In this document: positions 11,294 through 21,640 of the stretch, in pieces
Position numbering within the stretch: the stretch's first letter is position 1
How the letters are laid out: each line of letters opens with the position of its first letter
NCBI GenBank assembly: GCA_027563935.2
Contig: CM050449.1
Coordinates: 18,250,735 to 18,314,734 of the forward strand
Length of the DNA stretch: 64,000 nucleotides
DNA from: Costus lasius
Lineage: Eukaryota; Streptophyta; Magnoliopsida; Zingiberales; Costaceae
Direction: 5' to 3'
Program-made: the position numbers and the translations under genes
Notes under the pieces: generated by a model
Databases searched by the model: none
Seen by the model: the letters and a program-made list of their open reading frames with translations, nothing else
Told to the model about the DNA's origin: nothing

Positions 11294-12946
11294 CTACTTC
11301 CGCTTGCGCGAGTGAGAGCCAGAAGCCCTGGAGCTCTTGCTCTTCCCGCGTCCGGTGTAATCTAGCTCAGCCTCGTCATCAGAAGAAATGTTCATGCGAG
11401 CCATTTTGTCTTCAGAGAGGGCGGATAGCCAGTCGTCCATGATTGATATCTTCTCCCAAACAGAACTCAACATTTTATGCTGACTCTGCATATGGGCTTC
11501 CATGGACTCCCAATGCGAAGATTGGTTCTGCTGGATGTGGGTAACGGCGGTGTCCAGGTTATCAATCATCTCCCGTTGATGGAGTTGCTCCTCTCTGATT
11601 TCCTGCAATACAGACATCATATAATCGTGAGAGGAGGTGCCACCAAAGGAAAATGCTCCAGGTGTTGGTGGTGCAGTGTCGACTGGGTCGGGCTGTGCGT
11701 CCTCAACTGGCTGGATGCGCCAGTTTCCACAGACTCTTACTGATGTGCGCTCTAGGTTCGGTAGTGGAAGGCAGAATGGGCTCCCTTTGAATGTCATACA
11801 ATAGGAATCTCCCTTGTGAACAATCAGCTTCATAGCAACGCAAGACTCGATGTCGAGCCTGTTGCTGCCAGTGGCTTCCAGTGTGCCGTATGGGATGATG
11901 CCCAAGGAAACTGCCGATGGTGTAATCAGGCCGCCGATCACAAACGCTCCTTTCAATGAATGGGCGGCACGGCTAAATTGATTTGCCAAATAATACCCAG
12001 AATCCACCCTAAAATTGTGCAGTATACACGAGAGATAAAAGAGCTCGTTCTGCCGAACCATACCATCACTCTCACCGCGGCCAAATAAGGTGTGGGTCAA
12101 CACGCGGTGGACATACTTGAGCACAGAGTTGCATAAACTAGATGCACGAGCCACGCTAGCGGAATAGATGTGCTCGTTAGTAATTGCGCCCCAAAAACCT
12201 TGCTCGCTGAACTCAGTGGGGACCCTGCGAACACAAGGCTCCGGAAAACCAAAAATACAACGCAATTGTGAGAGAGTGAGAGTATGTTCGATGTTACCCA
12301 ACCGAAATGTCAAACGTCCTGGATCGTCCTCGAGAATAGGATTGGCCTGCACTTCCAAAGAACTCAGAAATTCCAAAGTCACGCCAACATAGGTGGGAGA
12401 AAATAGTCGCTAGAACTGCTCCAAACCCACTGCAGCATACATCATGTCGATGTCATCAAGCATCCCAAGCATCTGCAGTGTTCCTCTGTCAAGATACCTC
12501 GTGTTGAGGACCCGGCGCTGGCGCAATATCTAATAGCGTTGTTCTTGGGCAGCGTTGCGAAAGATAATCCCGAACTCGTTCGGGGGAGAGGCATATGGCT
12601 GTGATCGGCTGGAAGGAATGCTCCCATGGCGAGAGGAAGAAGAGCTTGGAGTCACCCTCGAAGATGGTCGGCGAGATGGAGGTGTAGGTGACGGCTCGTA
12701 CTCCTCATCGTCGGTACCGGACGAATCGGACAGCACCTGTTGAGGGCGTGAGGTTCGCTTGGCAGCCATTACTTTTGTTCGTGGAGGCATGGTGCTGAAA
12801 TAGATCAAGATCAGTTGGGAAGCCTCATGGAAGAAGGTCTGGCCGGTGGCGTGAGGAAACGTGAGCAGGTGGCTGATCGGCGGAAACCGAAATCCGTAAT
12901 CGCTCGAAGCAGAGATCCGTCTGGATGAAGGGAAAAGCTGGATCAA
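11294..12946 (-). pseudogene. ATHILA ORF-1-like gene, minus-strand copy
   Basis: A 551-codon frame with only two in-frame stops (about 12528 and 12404). A first methionine is possible at 12946, but MPPRTKVMAAKR at about 12792 fits better with the homologue at 7480. Then come a serine/proline-rich stretch, NEFGIIFRNAAQ, a conserved block with TLEFLSSLEVQANPI and RLGNIEHTLTLSQLR, the central segment ITNEHIYSASVARASS, a glutamine-rich coiled-coil-like region (EIREEQLHQREMIDNLD) and a basic, serine-rich C-terminus ending in SRKRK, possibly a nuclear localisation signal. It sits where Athila elements carry their extra ORF. Its role is unproven. It is the better preserved of the two copies. Confidence 0.85.
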
Positions 12947-13927
12947 CCCCTTAGAGATCTTCCTCGAGTGTCAAGAAGGAAAGAAAATGGCGCAATCTTG
13001 GTCGGCTTCGACGGGATCGGGAAGGCGGCGGCAATCGGCAGAAAGACCCGAAGAACTGGCGAAACGAAAATCCAGTGTCGTTCGAAGAAGAAACCCGATA
13101 CGAAATCTTAGATCTAACCCTTGAGAACCTCCTCTGCGTGCTGGAAGGACAAGAGGGCGGCGTGATCGGATGATCTTCGTCGAGCGCAGGAGGCGGCGGT
13201 GGAGAAATCGCGTGCGGTGCCCTAGCTTCGGATGAACACGGGTTAGAATACCAGTGAACCCGCCCGGGTTCACTAGCCCGTGATGTTCTCTGTGGTCGGG
13301 CTGTGGTAACAGAAGCATGGGTGAACCCGCTGGGGTTCACCGACCTCTGAAGCTCACTAGAAATTTTCTGCAGTCCGGAAAGATGGTGAACCCCGTGGGG
13401 TTCACCTGCTCGTGAAGCTCACTGGTTGTTTTCTGCGCGTATTGAAAATCTGGTGAACCCCGTGGGGTTCACCTGGCTGTGAAACTTACTGAACATATTC
13501 CTGGGTGCCTGCACAGTGCACTTCACGGGTGAACCCCATGGGGTTCACCAGGCCATCATTTGCACTGTTTACTTCAAAAATTCTAGAAAAATTCTGGAAA
13601 AATTCTCATGCGCCCCATCTTCATCCTAAATCATAAAGAGACATCAATTTAGTAGCAATCCCCTCTAGAAATCTAAAGAAATGAAAAAGAAACCAATAGT
13701 CTAAAACACTAACTAATAACAAAAAGAAACTATGCATAAAAATTAAAGTTAAGCAGAAACTTGGGTTGCCTCCCAAGAGCGCTAGTTTAAGGTCGGTAGC
13801 TCGACCATAAGAGTTTTCAAAGTTTCAAATCCGGGGAGTCTGAGAGAGCTAAAACTTCCTCTCTCTTAACCTGCTCATCTTCAAAGTAATGCTTGAGGCG
13901 GTGCCCATTTACTGTGAAACTCCCAGT
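12947..13927 (-). other. Pol/ORF-1 spacer with palindrome array, minus-strand element
   Basis: Spacer between the residual integrase and ORF-1. Five palindromes GGTGAACCC-N4-GGGTTCACC (variants) occur at about 13253-13274, 13319-13341, 13385-13406, 13452-13473 and 13528-13549, roughly 66 bases apart. Between units the text repeats CCTGNCCGTGAAGCTNACTG-like words. Two open minus frames across 12951-13340 are translations of this repeat and GC-rich leader, not genes. Confidence 0.8.
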
Positions 13928-14326
13928 TCATTCTATCCAAATTGTGATAGCACCATAAGGTTGAACTTTCTGAACTGTGAAAGGACCGGACCACCTCGTT
14001 CGAAGCTTTCCTGGAAACAATCGAAGTCTTGAATTAAACAGAAGTACTTTATCCCCCTCATGAAATTCTTTCTTTGTTATGCGCTTGTCGTGCCAAAATT
14101 TGGTGCGTGCTTTGTAGCTCTTGGCATTCGTGGTAGGGTTTGTTGGTGTAAGTTCCAATGGTTCCACTTTTGTTCCGGGCGGCTTATCATTCTGTATAGC
14201 TTTCTCCACAATGTCAATGCTGCAGCATGTACCTGCAAGAGAAGATTTTTTCAAGGTATCAGTTAAATCAAATTGAATAACGTTGCCATAAATGTTCAAA
14301 GACAGTTTCCCATTCTTGACATTCAT
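13928..14326 (-). pseudogene. Residual protease-flank/integrase C-terminus fusion
   Basis: A 132-codon stretch. Its first part ([11 protein letters not shown]) is the sequence that follows protease in Athila pol. Its second part ([33 protein letters not shown]) is the integrase C-terminal domain, matching 6254-6400 of the plus-strand copy. The roughly 3 kb that should lie between them, encoding RT, RNase H and the integrase core, is absent. A one-base frameshift separates it from the protease frame at about 14335. This fusion marks the internal deletion that makes the element non-autonomous. Confidence 0.88.
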
Positions 14327-14334
14327 GACAGCAC

Positions 14335-15162
14335 CTACAGTGGCAAGAAAAGGTCTCCCAGAATGATAGGGAGCTTGTCATCCTCATCAATTTCCAAGAT
14401 AATAAAATCAGCAGGAATAAAGTAATCTCCTACTTTAATAGGTACGTTCTCTAAAATACCAACTAGGTGGCGTACAGATCTGTCTGCAAGCTGTATGGAA
14501 ATATTAGTTGGTTGCAAATCCCCTAAGTCTAGCCTTTTACAAAGTGATAGTGGCATGAGGCTGACGCTTGCTCCTAGATCGCATAAAGTTCTCTGAAAAG
14601 ACATCTCTCCAATCTGGCAGGGTATGGAAAAACTGCTTAGGTCTTTAAGCTTCTGAGGTAGCTTGTTCTGGATGACGGCGCTGCACTCCTCAGTAAGTGC
14701 AATGGTCGCTTGATCTTCTAGCTTCCTCTTGTTTGATAAGATATCTTTCAGAAATTTGGCATAAGTTGGCATCTGCGAAAGAGCATCAACGAAAGGGATG
14801 TTAATACAAAGTTTCTTTAAAACCTCTAAAAACTTACCAAACTGCTTGTCCAATTTAGCTTTGACAAGCCTTTGCGGAAAAGAAATCGGTGGCTTGTATG
14901 CTGGCGGTCCCACATAGGGCCGCTCCTCCTCAACTGGCTTAGGTGCTACCGATGTTACATCTAAATGCAGTTCCACTGGTTCCAGTTGCTTGCCGTTCCG
15001 AGTGGAGATTGCATTGCAATGCTCTCTCGGGTTTACTTCTGGTTGGGATGGTAGCTTCCCTGGTACTCTCGAAGATGAAATAGCTTGCTGGGCTAGCTGA
15101 CTTTCTAGCATTTTATTGTGTGTTTCCAGGGAGTCCATCCGTGTCATCATCATCTTCATCAT
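14335..15162 (-). pseudogene. Athila protease region
   Basis: Same frame as gag (15307-16524), so gag and protease were one reading frame now split by stops between 15163 and 15306. The N-terminal part is linker with proline-rich sequence (YKPPISFPQRL). The retropepsin active site is read as LCDLGASVSLMPLSLC, with the DLGAS triad form usual in Athila, followed by IQLADRSVRHLVGI and the flap-distal motif LPIILG. It would cleave the Gag-Pol polyprotein. The frame ends early because of a single-base shift near 14345. Confidence 0.87.
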
Positions 15163-15306
15163 GTCTGTAAGTCCTTCAAGTTGCTTGCTCAGATTTGAAT
15201 CATTATTGGGCCTTGGCTGTTGCTGTGGTGGTGGCGGTGCATTATAGTTTCTGGCCTAGAATCCTGGTGGTCTGAAATTGTTCTGTTGGGGTTGCCTAAA
15301 GTTTCC

Positions 15307-16524
15307 TTATGGGGGCTGGGTCTGCTGTGGTGGAACTTGTCCAGGCTGAATCGGCTGAGTTGTCCGGTAAGAGAAATTTGGATGGTTGCGCCATCCTGGA
15401 TTGTAGTAGTTGGAATAAGGGTTATTGTTCTGGTTGAAATTTCCAACTGCATTCAACTGCTCAGGATGAGTCGCAGCCATCTGTCCATCTCCTACCTGGC
15501 AATCTGCCCTTGCATGACCTACAACTTCACAGACCTCACAAGTAATAGCGTTAACATCCATTGAATTAACAGACCAAGAGTCAAGCTTCCTAGTCAAATT
15601 ATCAACCTTAGCAGTAAGTGCAGTCAAAGAATCCAGGTCATACTTACCTGACTTCTTGGTAGAAGTACCTCTCTCGGATGTCCATTGGTGATGGTTAATT
15701 GTCATATCCTCGAGAAGGTTCATTGCATCTTCCACTCTTCTGTTCATCAAAGCACCTCCTGCTGCAGCGTCCACTGTAAGCCTCGTGTTGTAATCCAAAC
15801 TGCTGTAGAACGTTTGGATCAAAACCCAAGTCTCAGCACCGTGATGTGCACACATCCTTTGGAGCTCCTTAAACCTCTCCCAAGCTTCGTATAGGGATTC
15901 TCCATCTTTTTGCATGAAACTTGTTATCTGATTCCGCAATTGAATTGTCTTTGACGGAGGGAAGTACTTGGAGAGAAAGGCTTGAGAAAGCTCTGCCCAT
16001 GTTCTTATTGAAGCAGCAGGTAGTGTGTGCAGCCAAGCTCTCGCCCTGTCCCTCAGAGAGAAGGGAAACAGTCGTAACCTGATAGCATCAGCAAACACAC
16101 CGTTAATTTTCAACATGTCGCAATATTCCAGAAAAATAGAGAGGTGCATGTTGGGGTCCTCAAGAAGAGAACCACCGAATTGGTTTTGTTGCACCATAGA
16201 AAGAAGAGCATGTTTTATTTCGAAGTTGTTGGCCTCAACAACGGGCCTAGCAATTCCAGATTGAAAACCATGTGCGTAGGGAGCGGAATAATCCTTTAAT
16301 GTCCTGTTGTTGTTATAGTTGTTGCCCATTGGTTGTTGTACTCGGTCATTGTTCACTTCAAGTTGAATGTGTTCCATCTGATTTTCTCCTCCTGGATGGT
16401 TCATGATTTCTTTCTTCAGAATTTGATTTTGCTTCCTTCTTGTCCGGAAGGTGCGCTCGATCTCTGGATCAATGTCAAAGAATGTACTTGCCCTAGAACT
16501 TCTTCGCATGAAACGGTCAGTCAA
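15307..16524 (-). pseudogene. Athila gag
   Basis: A 405-codon open frame beginning 120 bases after the primer binding site. The retrotransposon Gag domain spans roughly residues 115-240 (DPNMHLSIFLEYCDMLKING, LRDRARAWLHTLP, FLSKYFPPSKT, ESLYEAWERFKEL). A CCHC zinc knuckle, CEVCEVVGHARADC (CX2CX4HX4C), lies near residue 330 and would bind RNA, followed by an asparagine-rich tail. Gag forms the virus-like particle that packages element RNA. The frame runs out at a stop near 15304 although the protease continues in the same frame. Gag itself looks intact enough to be made. Confidence 0.88.
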
Positions 16525-16646
16525 AATTATAAAGTTCTAAGACAGCAAGTAAATAAAAAGAAAAAGAAAATAGCAGTGCAGTAAGAAAAATCTAACCTAA
16601 GGCCTAGTATATCAATTCTCGGAAGTATACTAATATCAACCGTTGC

Positions 16647-16664
16647 TCCCCGGCAACGACGCCA
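16647..16664 (-). other. Primer binding site (tRNA-Asp type)
   Basis: On the minus strand TGGCGTCGTTGCCGGGGA, one base different from the Athila/Tat tRNA-Asp primer site as I know it. It lies six bases from the LTR end at 16671, where minus-strand DNA synthesis would start. Confidence 0.85.
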
Positions 16665-16670
16665 AAAACT

Positions 16671-18966
16671 TGACACGCTCCGCAAGTGCACGGATATGTC
16701 GAAGTAATATAAAAGATGTCGAATCCTACAGGGAACAAGGTTGAGTACTAGAAAGTCCGAGTCCTAATAGCTAGGCGAATCGAAACGTGGGTTTTTCAAG
16801 ACGGAAATTGAAAACAAACAAGTGCAACTACTTCGGTAGAGAAAAGATATAAGAGAGAATTCAGGGCTACGGCTTCCACCATGATGATAATCTTAATCGC
16901 ACAAGAAAGATATTAGTTATTTGGTTTATTGGTTTTGCACAAGGAGTCTAACCCTAGGGTACAAGGTGCCCTCTCTCAAGTGATACACCCCAGTGTTCAT
17001 TTTAGACCGACCTCCTACTCTCGCGGTGGATCGTTCTAAGACGAACCCAATGAGTTCTATGGCAGACTATGAAATCCTCGAGCGAAGACCAAGCACTCTT
17101 GTGTCGAGGTCTTGCAAGTTTTACTTAGAGGTTCGACCCTTACGATCCTTCTCTCAATATGAATCATAACGGCTAACACGCGATATTACTCGGCGTAAAA
17201 CCATGAAATAAATACGTCAAAGTAAAATATGCTCACAATTCATATCGAATAACATAAATAGATATAAAGTTTGCAATTAAAATCATCAAAGGGTTTCCAC
17301 CAAGCCCCGAAATAGGGTTTACGCTACAATCGTCATTGAAACGATCAAAATCTCTCTTTTAATGAAATGAAAAGTATAAGAAAATCAAGCTAAGGCAAAG
17401 GAGACGATGAACCGAAGGAATCCTGAAGAATTCGTGATGATCGTGTGTCTCAATCTCCGAAAATCTCCAAAAGTCGCCTCTGGCGCCGTGTTCTTCCGCC
17501 CATGCCTCTTCTTTGCGTGAATGTTCGATAGTTAGGGCATGAAAATTGGGGCTTTTATATTCCATCTATTCACCTCTGAAAGAGCTTTCCATAGACACCT
17601 CACTTGCTAAATTTGGACTCCAAACGAGTGAGAAATCATGGAACAACCGAGTGGAACTCGGTCTCGTTCGCGCCTGGGTTGGAATCACGGGGGAACCCCG
17701 CCGGGTTCACCTGCCCGTGATTCCCACTGTGAGTTCAGACGAATAGAAGCGCGGTGAACCCGGTGGGGTTCTCCCGCCCGGGCTTCTCTCTAGACAGATC
17801 TTGGCCAAAGTGAAAACCGGTGAACGCGGTGGGGTTCACCTGGCAGTGATGCTTTCTGGACCTCTACTGGCTGACGACCGGGATGGTGAACCCGGTGGGG
17901 TTCACCAGGCCGTGATTCTTACTGTGAAGTCTCTGCAGCCTGGCGAAGAATCTGGTGAACCCCATGGCCGTATTTTTCATGCTGACTCCGTTTAAGCTCA
18001 AATTTGACGTGTGGCCTCGTCTTCATACAAGAAATCGTATCATGGCCTTAGAATCTTCAAAATATGTCGAAAAAGGGCGTTTTTACCTGAAATTCCATAA
18101 AAGTGCCAAAAAGTGAAGATTCCGAAGATATCAAGTAATTTAGCCTAAAAAGAGTATGAAAGTATTGAAATAAGCCTAGAATTAGTATGAAATATCCATG
18201 AAAATTACTACTAAAATGCAACGCATCAAAATACCCAAGACTAAAATCTTTGCTTGTCCTCAAGCAATAAAATAAGATGAAATACAAGATAAGTATAAGA
18301 GCAATCTTTTGTGCTGAGATATACTTCCAAGTTAGAAAAACATTCAATAGCAATCCAATATCTAATCAGGAGAAATTAAGTAAATGGTTGCTTCAAGTGT
18401 TCAACAGTTTGATCCCACAATAACTAGATGCTAAACAACCTAGTAAGCAACAAACATAGGATTCATTCAAGCCTACACACCACACTTATGCAATTCTAAT
18501 CTCTCCAAATCAAATCGTTGGGGTTAACTCAGATGTTTTATGTGGAGTATGATACACTGATTATTGCATTGGACTTCAACTCATAACCTTAGGTACCATT
18601 GCCAATTTTCGCAATGCCAAGTAGAGGAGTCTTTTTACTAATTTCAACTTCACATCCCTTAGATTTCAACTCATGTCCTTCGGTACCACTGCCAATTTTG
18701 CGCAGTACCAAGTAGAGGAATCTAAGGGTGCAAATTTTGTTTTTTTTATTCATGCTCAGGAGTTGATAACATATCCTTTTTGACAAATGCAGTGTCTCCC
18801 CAACAATAGAAAGGAATTCAAAGAATAACTAAGAGAGTATATATCTCAATATGATTCTCATGTAAGATGCATGCTTGAGTTGATTTAACAATCAAAGAAA
18901 TGTTTGACCCACTAATGAACAACTCAAAGACAACCCAAAATTTCTAAATCATAGAACATATGGATG
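16671..18966 (-). repeat. 5' LTR of the minus-strand Athila element
   Basis: Adjoins the primer binding site, which fixes it as the 5' LTR. Matches 8518-10804 closely. Differences include palindrome gains and losses near 17885 and 17953. At 18966 it is fused to an inverted LTR fragment, so its own start is probably truncated. Confidence 0.85.
17689..17966. repeat. Palindrome array in 5' LTR
   Basis: Units at about 17689-17711, 17752-17773, 17819-17840, 17885-17906 and a half unit at 17953-17966, spaced 63-68 bases. The fourth unit is absent from the 3' LTR; the fifth is complete there. Confidence 0.85.
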
Positions 18967-19733
18967 ATTCCCTATGAGAAGACAAAGCTGCCCGTCAAAT
19001 TTGGGCTCAATCGGAACTATTTTTGGACTTCACGGCCAGTCACCGGTGCTTTTGCTAGTAACCGGAACTTACTGTGTACTTCACTGGTTGATGAATCCCA
19101 TGGGGTTCACCGGTGATCCTTGTTTTAATTCAGTCACTTGGATTATATTGTGAGCATATTTTACTTTGATATGCAAATCTCATGATTTTACCTTGGCCGA
19201 GTATTTTCATATTTTAGCCATTACGATTCATACAGAGAGGAGGATTGTAAGGGCGGATCTTCTTAGTAAAACTTGCGAAACCTCGACACGAGAGTGCTTG
19301 GTTTTCGCTCGAGGGTTTCATAATCATCCATAGAACTCATTGGGTTTGTCTAAAATGATCCACCGCGAGAGTAGGAGAACGTCTTAGACAAACACTAGGG
19401 TGTACACTCAAGAGAGGGCACCTTATTCACTAGGGATAGATTTTTTTTGCGAAATCATAAATCCATATAGCCGATATTTTTAAATGCAATTAAGATCGTC
19501 AGCATGGTGGAAACCATAGCCCCTGATCTCTCTCTCATATTTATTCTCTTCCGACGTAGCTTCAATTTCTCGTTTTCGATTTAAGTAATCAAAACCCGTT
19601 TCGATTGGCTTAGCTATTAAGAGTTAGATTTTCTGGTATTTAACCTTGTTTCTTGTGGGATTCGACATCTTTTATATTACTTCGACATCTTTTATATTAC
19701 TTCGACATAACCATGCACTTGCGGGACGTGTCA
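18967..19733 (+). repeat. Athila LTR 3' part, plus orientation
   Basis: Diverged reverse-complement relative of the two LTRs above, ending in the same terminus (GCACTTGCGGGACGTGTCA at 19733). It contains one palindrome half-form near 19095 and a tandem 21-base duplication at about 19665-19706. It is the likely 3' LTR end of the plus-strand copy at 4603-8517, left outside the nested insert; its 5' part is lost. Confidence 0.75.
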
Positions 19734-20448
19734 GTGGTTCAGCCGCTTAGCCCCTGCATGGGCGTGCTTGGGTGCAAGATAAAGTGTTGACTCGAGTATA
19801 ATTTATTTAAAAAATTTTTACCCTAATTTTGGGCATGGCAACTAACATCATGTAGTCTCAGATCAATGACTTATTGATTAATTATATATTGACTTGGTCA
19901 GACTTAGAATAGTTTGGATGGTAAGCTTCCGCTGCTTGCGAAAATATTTCTTCGGCAGTGGGTCTCTGAAGAATTTTTGTGCACAGCCCCATCAACTCCC
20001 CCATCAATGGAGTTGATGGTAAATCTCAAAAATGACTGTTTACACAATTCTTAACACCATCAACACCATTCATAGGAGCTGTGCACAAAATTTTTTTGTG
20101 CAGCGGGATTGCCAAAGAAATTTTTTCAGTGATTGCTACTTTGAGAAGTGAAATGAAGAGGTGCTCTGTGTGCGTTTGCAACGTGGAAATTACTTTTGGT
20201 AGGTCACAGAACTTATTTAGAAATATTTTATTTTATAAAAAATTATTTATAGAGATTATAAAATTTTTGTTTGAATTTATTTTATAAAGAATTTGATAAA
20301 ATTAAATATATAAGGGGTTTTATAAATATATAAGAGGTGACAGTTAAGTAGTAACGTTGCCAGAATCAAAAAGAAAAGTTGGTTTTAGATGGCCGTGGAT
20401 GAGAATGAATATATAAGAGGTGACATATAAGAGGTGACAGGGTTTTAA
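19734..20448. other. Intergenic with a fold-back MITE
   Basis: No gene. It holds the fold-back element listed separately and three nearby copies of ATAAGAGGTGACA (about 20330-20440). Confidence 0.55.
19930..20140. mobile_element. Fold-back MITE-like element
   Basis: The two halves are imperfect inverted repeats: TTTTTGTGCACAGCCCC near 19975 pairs with GGAGCTGTGCACAAAA near 20073, and AATATTTCTTCGGCAG pairs with the CTGC...TTGCCAAAGAAATTT end. About 200 bases, no coding capacity. The superfamily and target duplication are not clear. Confidence 0.55.
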
Positions 20449-20651
20449 TAGACCTGGCAAAACAGGTCAGCGGATCGTGTTCAAGTTGACCCGTTTATGA
20501 CTCATGACCTGATTAACTTAATCTAAATATGATCTGTTTAATTAATTGAGTCAGATGATCTAACTTAAACACGACCCATATATATTTGGATCAACCCGAC
20601 ACGACCCAATTAACCCATTTAATATTAAATAATTTAAATAAATATTTATAA

Positions 20652-20687
<36 letters not shown>

Positions 20688-20824
20688 GTATATATATATG
20701 TATATGTATATATGTATATATGTATATGTGTATATGTATATATGTATATGTGTATATGTATATATGTATATGTGTATATGTATATATGTATATGTATATA
20801 TGTATATATGTATATGTATATATG

Positions 20825-20876
<52 letters not shown>

Positions 20877-21080
20877 TTAACCCGATTAACTCGATACGAC
20901 ATGACTCAACCCGAAATGATATATATATATATTTATATATAATATATAATTATATAATATAATCGGGTTAAGGGGGTTAACCCGATTATAACCCAATACG
21001 ACCCGTTTAATTTCGGGTCATGAACAGATTGACCTGTTTATGACCCGAATACAATTAGACCCAACACAATCTGTTTAATA
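20449..21080 (+). mobile_element. hAT-like MITE with GACCCG motifs, copy A
   Basis: Starts with the terminal repeat TAGACCTGGCAAAAC and is full of GACCCG/CGGGTC words. It shares long internal stretches with copy C (48462-48906), which has the opposite terminal repeat. The 3' terminus of copy A is not recognisable. A large TATA/TGTATA microsatellite sits in its middle. The long Tyr-Ile frames here are only this simple repeat. Confidence 0.65.
20651..20873. repeat. TA/TGTA microsatellite
   Basis: About 220 bases of (TA)n, TGTATA and TGTGTATA units, located exactly where the sister copy at 48462 has only a short run of TA dinucleotides. Confidence 0.9.
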
Positions 21081-21640
21081 TATGCTATAATATAAGGTTT
21101 CTCCTTTCTTGTGTCTCTGGTAGAAGCTATTTTTTTCTTACCATAACCTTCTTTTCTCAGCTTGGTTGGATTGCTAGCTTTGGTCAGCTTAAGTGAGTTA
21201 ATATTTTCTACTTTATTATTTTTCTGCTAGTATTTGTAGCACTGATTAGTTTTAATGCTTGACGTGATGGATCTATTGAGTAAAAGTATGTTAACAAGCT
21301 GTTATTTTACAAGTTAAAAAAATTGGTAAATACCGACTTTATTAATAACGATAACAGTAAAAAAAAATTCTTTCAGTAAAATCAGTAAACGATAAATTAG
21401 AATTTATCGATTGCTCACCCTTATACGTAAATGTGTAATATTTTATCATTAACTAATGTAATTTTATAGAAGCTAGTGCAAAGTGCGTGTTTAAATCTAG
21501 TATTAAAATAGCTTACTTGTCATTTGTACTTATCTTTTACTTTTGTATTGCCACAGTTGCTGCATGAGCGCTGTATGTTTTGATTTATTATCATCATTGG
21601 GCAAATTTAATGATGATTAACCATGGTAACAACTATTATG
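21081..21640. other. Intergenic, AT-rich, no gene seen
   Basis: No credible reading frame or recognised element. Confidence 0.5.

Larger units (their letters stand above)
8518..18966 (-). mobile_element. Athila-type non-autonomous element, minus strand
   Basis: Reading the minus strand from high to low coordinates: LTR (18966-16671), tRNA-Asp-type primer binding site (16664-16647), gag, protease, a residual integrase C-terminus, a palindrome-rich spacer, an ATHILA ORF-1-like frame and a second LTR (10804-8518). The RT, RNase H and integrase core are absent: protease-flanking sequence passes directly into the integrase C-terminal domain at about 14100. It therefore could only move with enzymes supplied in trans. 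The two LTRs look about 97% alike by eye, so insertion is not ancient. The outer end of the 18966 LTR is fused to a plus-strand LTR fragment, so no clean target duplication can be found (left flank is GCCTT at 8513-8517). Confidence 0.87.

Noticed and set aside
12951..13340. Two overlapping minus frames of 115-129 codons
   Set aside because: They read through the palindrome repeats and CT-rich leader of the Athila spacer; no family match.
4325..19860. CTAACATCATGTA shared at about 4328 and 19842 as a target duplication for the whole Athila nest
   Set aside because: The matching word is 13 bases, too long for an LTR element's 5-base duplication, and does not adjoin the element ends; likely chance or an older repeat.
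20591..20962. Long Tyr/Ile-rich reading frames on both strands
   Set aside because: They are translations of a TA/TGTA microsatellite and have no coding meaning.
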